The notes under the pieces are model-generated. The model did no database searches, was not told the origin of the DNA, and saw nothing but the letters and a program-made list of their open reading frames with translations. From NCBI RefSeq assembly GCF_021044565.1, contig NZ_CP087997.1:2790001-2854000 (forward strand): a stretch of DNA of 64,000 nt, given 5' to 3'. The position numbers were made by a program, and so were the translations under genes. Below, in pieces: positions 63,875-64,000 of the stretch (position 1 is the first letter of the stretch; the number at the start of each line of letters is the position of its first letter). The DNA comes from Subtercola endophyticus. GTDB taxonomy: Bacteria > Actinomycetota > Actinomycetes > Actinomycetales > Microbacteriaceae.

Positions 63875-64000
63875 ATGAGCACCTCGACTTCGACTCCACC
63901 CGCCACGTCTACCTCGGCGCCAAGCCCGCAAACACCACTCACCCACGATTTCACGTCGGCCACGAAGTCGCGGTTCTCTGCCGCAGCCTTCACCGAACGC
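63875..64000 (+). CDS. Start of next transporter gene, cut by window end
   Basis: The frame from ATG 63875 reads a Ser/Thr/Pro-rich start followed by HDFTSATKSRFSAAAFTER and remains open to the window edge. Its location after a sugar-binding protein suggests a permease or ATPase of that importer, but only about 42 residues are visible and a second ATG frame at 63862 is also open. Confidence 0.4.
   Translation, partial: MSTSTSTPPATSTSAPSPQTPLTHDFTSATKSRFSAAAFTER

Overview
The window is 64 kb of high-GC DNA that reads as the chromosome of an actinobacterium. It is most likely a member of Microbacteriaceae. The evidence is frequent GTG starts, the class Ib ribonucleotide reductase operon nrdHIEF, a RamB-type acetate regulator beside isocitrate lyase, DUF5997, DUF6325 and SHOCT small proteins, and an ECF42-type sigma factor with its DGPF partner. 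Genus and species cannot be fixed from the sequence alone. I saw no rRNA, tRNA, CRISPR array, prophage or complete insertion sequence.

Layout: 1-9 kb holds the end of a xylulokinase gene, a VOC protein, glycerate kinase, a large FUSC-family membrane protein, an ornithine-cyclodeaminase-like enzyme and a nucleotidyltransferase/HEPN pair. A small MITE-like element has split that pair exactly at a stop codon. 9-16 kb holds DoxX, DUF5997, a reductase/epimerase remnant and nrdHIEF with DnaA-box and NrdR-box candidates upstream. 16-25 kb is mostly transport: two MFS carriers, an APC permease translationally coupled to a cyclase-family hydrolase, a SulP transporter coupled to a GAP-family protein, and SHOCT/DUF6325 proteins. 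25-31 kb holds an arylsulfatase and two secreted low-complexity proteins. One of these has five chaplin-like repeats and a sortase-type C-terminus. 32-38 kb holds arginine deiminase, the transsulfuration pair CBS and cystathionine gamma-synthase/lyase, and an isochorismatase-like hydrolase. 38-44 kb holds an ABC exporter and a three-gene sugar ABC importer. 44-54 kb holds rplJ-rplL, the DGPF/ECF42 pair, a two-component system divergent from a MacB-like ABC exporter, and a YqaJ-type nuclease. 54-62 kb is a glyoxylate-shunt locus with rraA, malate synthase G, malate synthase A, isocitrate lyase and RamB. The window ends inside a second sugar ABC importer.

The most unusual content lies between genes. 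One dispersed repeat family sits directly after stop codons in five places, and the arms of its second hairpin change together between copies. A long-stem terminator element is present three times with conserved flanks. Two further hairpin families and a roughly 20-bp tandem repeat family also recur. Several conserved enzymes carry in-frame Ala/Gly/Asp-rich insertions that their families normally lack. Together these suggest a genome in which small repeats are actively spreading and expanding.
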